In this document: positions 18,770 to 20,357 of the stretch, one piece after another | How positions within the stretch are numbered: the stretch's first letter is position 1 | How the letters are laid out: every line of letters begins with the position of its first letter | DNA from: Coptodactyla brooksi | Taxonomy: Eukaryota; Arthropoda; Insecta; Coleoptera; Scarabaeidae | DNA length: 20,357 nucleotides | Direction of reading: 5' to 3' | NCBI GenBank assembly: GCA_033557675.1 | Contig: JAWQRM010000702.1 | Span: 1 to 20,357 of the forward strand | The notes under the pieces: generated by a model | What the model saw: only the letters and a program-made list of their open reading frames with translations | Database searches by the model: none | What the model was told of the DNA's origin: nothing | Translations under genes and position numbers: made by a program

Positions 18770-19054
18770 ATTTGATACAAATTCATCGCAAGTTAAAGTC
18801 GGGTCCTTCCCTTTCTTCCCGTTCTTTCTATCCGTGTTTCTGCTTATCGCTATTCTCAAGAGTGGCGTACGTTTTGTCGTTTTCGCTTATACCGATTGGC
18901 GATATACGACCAGCCCCGTAGTGATTTAGTAGTGAGCGGGAGTGAGACGGACCGGGCCTCGTTCGCTTGAAGAGCAAACGAGACAGCGTGGTGGCTTTGC
19001 AGTTGTCGTCATTGCAGGTGTTATTCTCTCGTTAACTCGTTTTTTTTCCGTAAA
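18770..19054. other. Intergenic/leader of the mariner-related element
   Basis: No gene seen. A small imperfect hairpin (18958-18967 with 18973-18982, 9 of 10 paired, loop of five) lies about 70 bp before the transposase start. It could be part of the element's 5' untranslated DNA. I could not find its terminal inverted repeats. Confidence 0.4.
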
Positions 19055-19790
19055 ATGGATTATTTTACCATCGAAGAAAAGATGCAAATTGTTACATGGT
19101 CCGCCCGTGGTCAAAGTATTGAGGAAGTAATTCAGTCATTTATCATTTCATTCGAAGATAGGATAGTTCCTTCATCTCGAAGTGTTAAGCGCATTATTCG
19201 TAAGCTTAAAACTTTAGTCGGTCTATTTTTTGCGAAACTGTCGCGGAACGTGCTAATAATGATTCAAATTTTCTTTCCAATATTCTTTTTACTAATGAAT
19301 CTACTTGCCCAATTCGTGGTCGACACGACCCTTCTGTAGCCCGTATGTGGTATAAAGAAAAACCCACCTCGGTTTACGATGACGTACCCAGTATCCACAA
19401 ATATTAAATCTTTATGCTGGTATTTTGGAAAATAATATTGTCGGTCCTTTCTCCCTTGATGGCAATTTAAATGCACAACCTTATCTTGATTCAATTTGGG
19501 AATGTTTGGTTTCAGCAAGATATACTATGCTCATACTAGTCGTATTGTGCAAACTTATTTACACGGTACTTTTCCAAACCGTTTAATCGCAGGACATGGT
19601 GACAAACTATGGCCTGCGAGGTCTTCCGATTTATCTCCGTCTGATATTTTTTTTGTGGAGTTACGTAAAATCGTGGATTTATGGCTCTCAATGAGGGATC
19701 GAATAAAAACTGGGGAAGGGAAGAAATTGAAAACTGCACGCAGACCATTACTCCTCAAATGTTAGTTAACATAAGACGAAATTTTTATAA
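19055..19790 (+). pseudogene. Mariner-related DDE transposase relic with DUF4817-type N-terminus
   Basis: A broken transposase of the arthropod mariner-like group whose N-terminus is a DUF4817-type helix-turn-helix. The first frame from ATG 19055 reads MDYFTIEEKMQIVTWSARGQ and later SSRSVKRIIRKL. After that the frame changes: blocks LFTNESTC (near 19290), ARMWYKEKP (near 19345), WFQQD (near 19510), YAHTSRIVQTYLHGTFPNRL and WPARSSDLSPSDIFF (near 19612-19660) follow the family order. The first catalytic Asp, in the usual FTDES block, is Asn here. The second (QQD) and third (SPSD) are present. Much of the linker between HTH and catalytic core appears deleted, and stops interrupt the core. It cannot encode an active enzyme. 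Low CpG content and recognisable blocks suggest it is younger than the relics at 4.2-5.6 kb. Confidence 0.85.
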
Positions 19791-19799
19791 TCATTTAGG

Positions 19800-20357
19800 A
19801 CAGAGGTGGGGAACTTTTCGTGGAATTATTATAGTTTTATCGATTTATTGAATTATGTAGAAATAATAAAAACGAAACATTTACATTAACGGTCATTTAA
19901 TTATTATTTAATATGAAAACTTGGAATGTAAAATATTTTTGTATTCACATAAGGATGTATTCACATCCAAATTGTATTCATATGTTATAACATTACATAT
20001 GCAATACTATACTATAAGCAAATACCACGCTTAGATATTTATTACGGGATTTTTTTTAGGGTTTCTCTGAATATTTCTAGGTTTCCGTGAATATTGAGTT
20101 TTATACTTTTACCTAAGATTGTTATGATCGGAATCCTACTTGTTTTCTATATAGGACGTTATGTATTCTTGCAATATTAATATTCATGAAAACCTAGAAA
20201 TGCGTACGCACGGATACAACAGATGGCGCTGTTCGACAATTTACTAACGTCGTTAATCAATCGAACGGTCGAACCGTAACGCCGATGTCAAAAGTCCGCC
20301 ATTACGTCAACGCCAAAATGGCAATATCCATTATTAATTGTAATTAAACGCTAGTTT
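19800..20357. other. AT-rich non-coding DNA at the right edge
   Basis: No gene seen. The segment is AT-rich up to about 20160, then returns to CpG-containing sequence near 20200. It holds the 23-bp inverted repeat listed separately. Confidence 0.5.
20073..20201. repeat. 23-bp inverted repeat pair, 83-bp spacer
   Basis: Arm 1 at 20073-20095 and arm 2 at 20179-20201 are reverse complements at 21 of 23 positions (core ATTTCTAGGTTT); both differences are transitions. The pair could be the termini of a tiny non-autonomous element or a long hairpin. I do not see clear target duplications outside the arms. Confidence 0.8.

Noticed and set aside
1..20357. tRNA, rRNA or CRISPR features
   Set aside because: I saw no tRNA T-loop and anticodon-stem arrangement, no rRNA blocks, and no regularly spaced direct repeats other than the 41-bp tandem array.

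Overview
The window is arthropod nuclear DNA, most probably insect. The evidence is spliced genes with GT-AG introns of about 57-71 bp, insect-type transposon relics, and closest matches to animal gene families. I cannot fix the order. Five host genes are recognisable. The 5' half of a KCNQ (Kv7) potassium channel lies on the minus strand at the left edge and continues beyond base 1. POLE3/CHRAC histone-fold subunit is a single exon on the minus strand at 7637-7951. An SLC25A32-type mitochondrial folate/FAD carrier occupies five minus-strand exons at 10928-12633. A single-pass leucine-rich-repeat membrane protein occupies three minus-strand exons at 13756-14828. PDIA6/P5, an ER protein disulfide isomerase, occupies two plus-strand exons at 17231-18585.

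Between the genes lie decayed mobile elements. These are a Tc1-like transposase relic (about 4240-4650, plus), a Penelope-like reverse-transcriptase relic (about 4780-5560, minus), and a 5'-truncated non-LTR retrotransposon with RT and RNase H remains (about 8142-10140, minus). A mariner-related transposase relic with a DUF4817-type N-terminus lies at about 19055-19790, plus. There is also a 41-bp tandem repeat (about 3677-3890), a cluster of perfect hairpins (2633-2786), several microsatellites and an inverted repeat near the right edge. About 0.8-4.2 kb, 5.6-7.6 kb, 12.7-13.7 kb and 14.9-17.1 kb hold no gene I can support.

The genes are functionally unrelated (excitability, chromatin/replication, mitochondrial folate, surface recognition, ER folding), as is normal for an animal chromosome. 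The best regulatory signal is a perfect ER stress response element (CCAAT-N9-CCACG) about 76 bp upstream of the PDIA6 start codon. This is where an unfolded-protein-response element would be expected for an ER foldase. By eye, most of the window is unusually dense in CpG, while the non-LTR element and the right-hand transposon region are visibly poorer in it. All splice sites and protein matches were read by eye, without alignment or transcript data.
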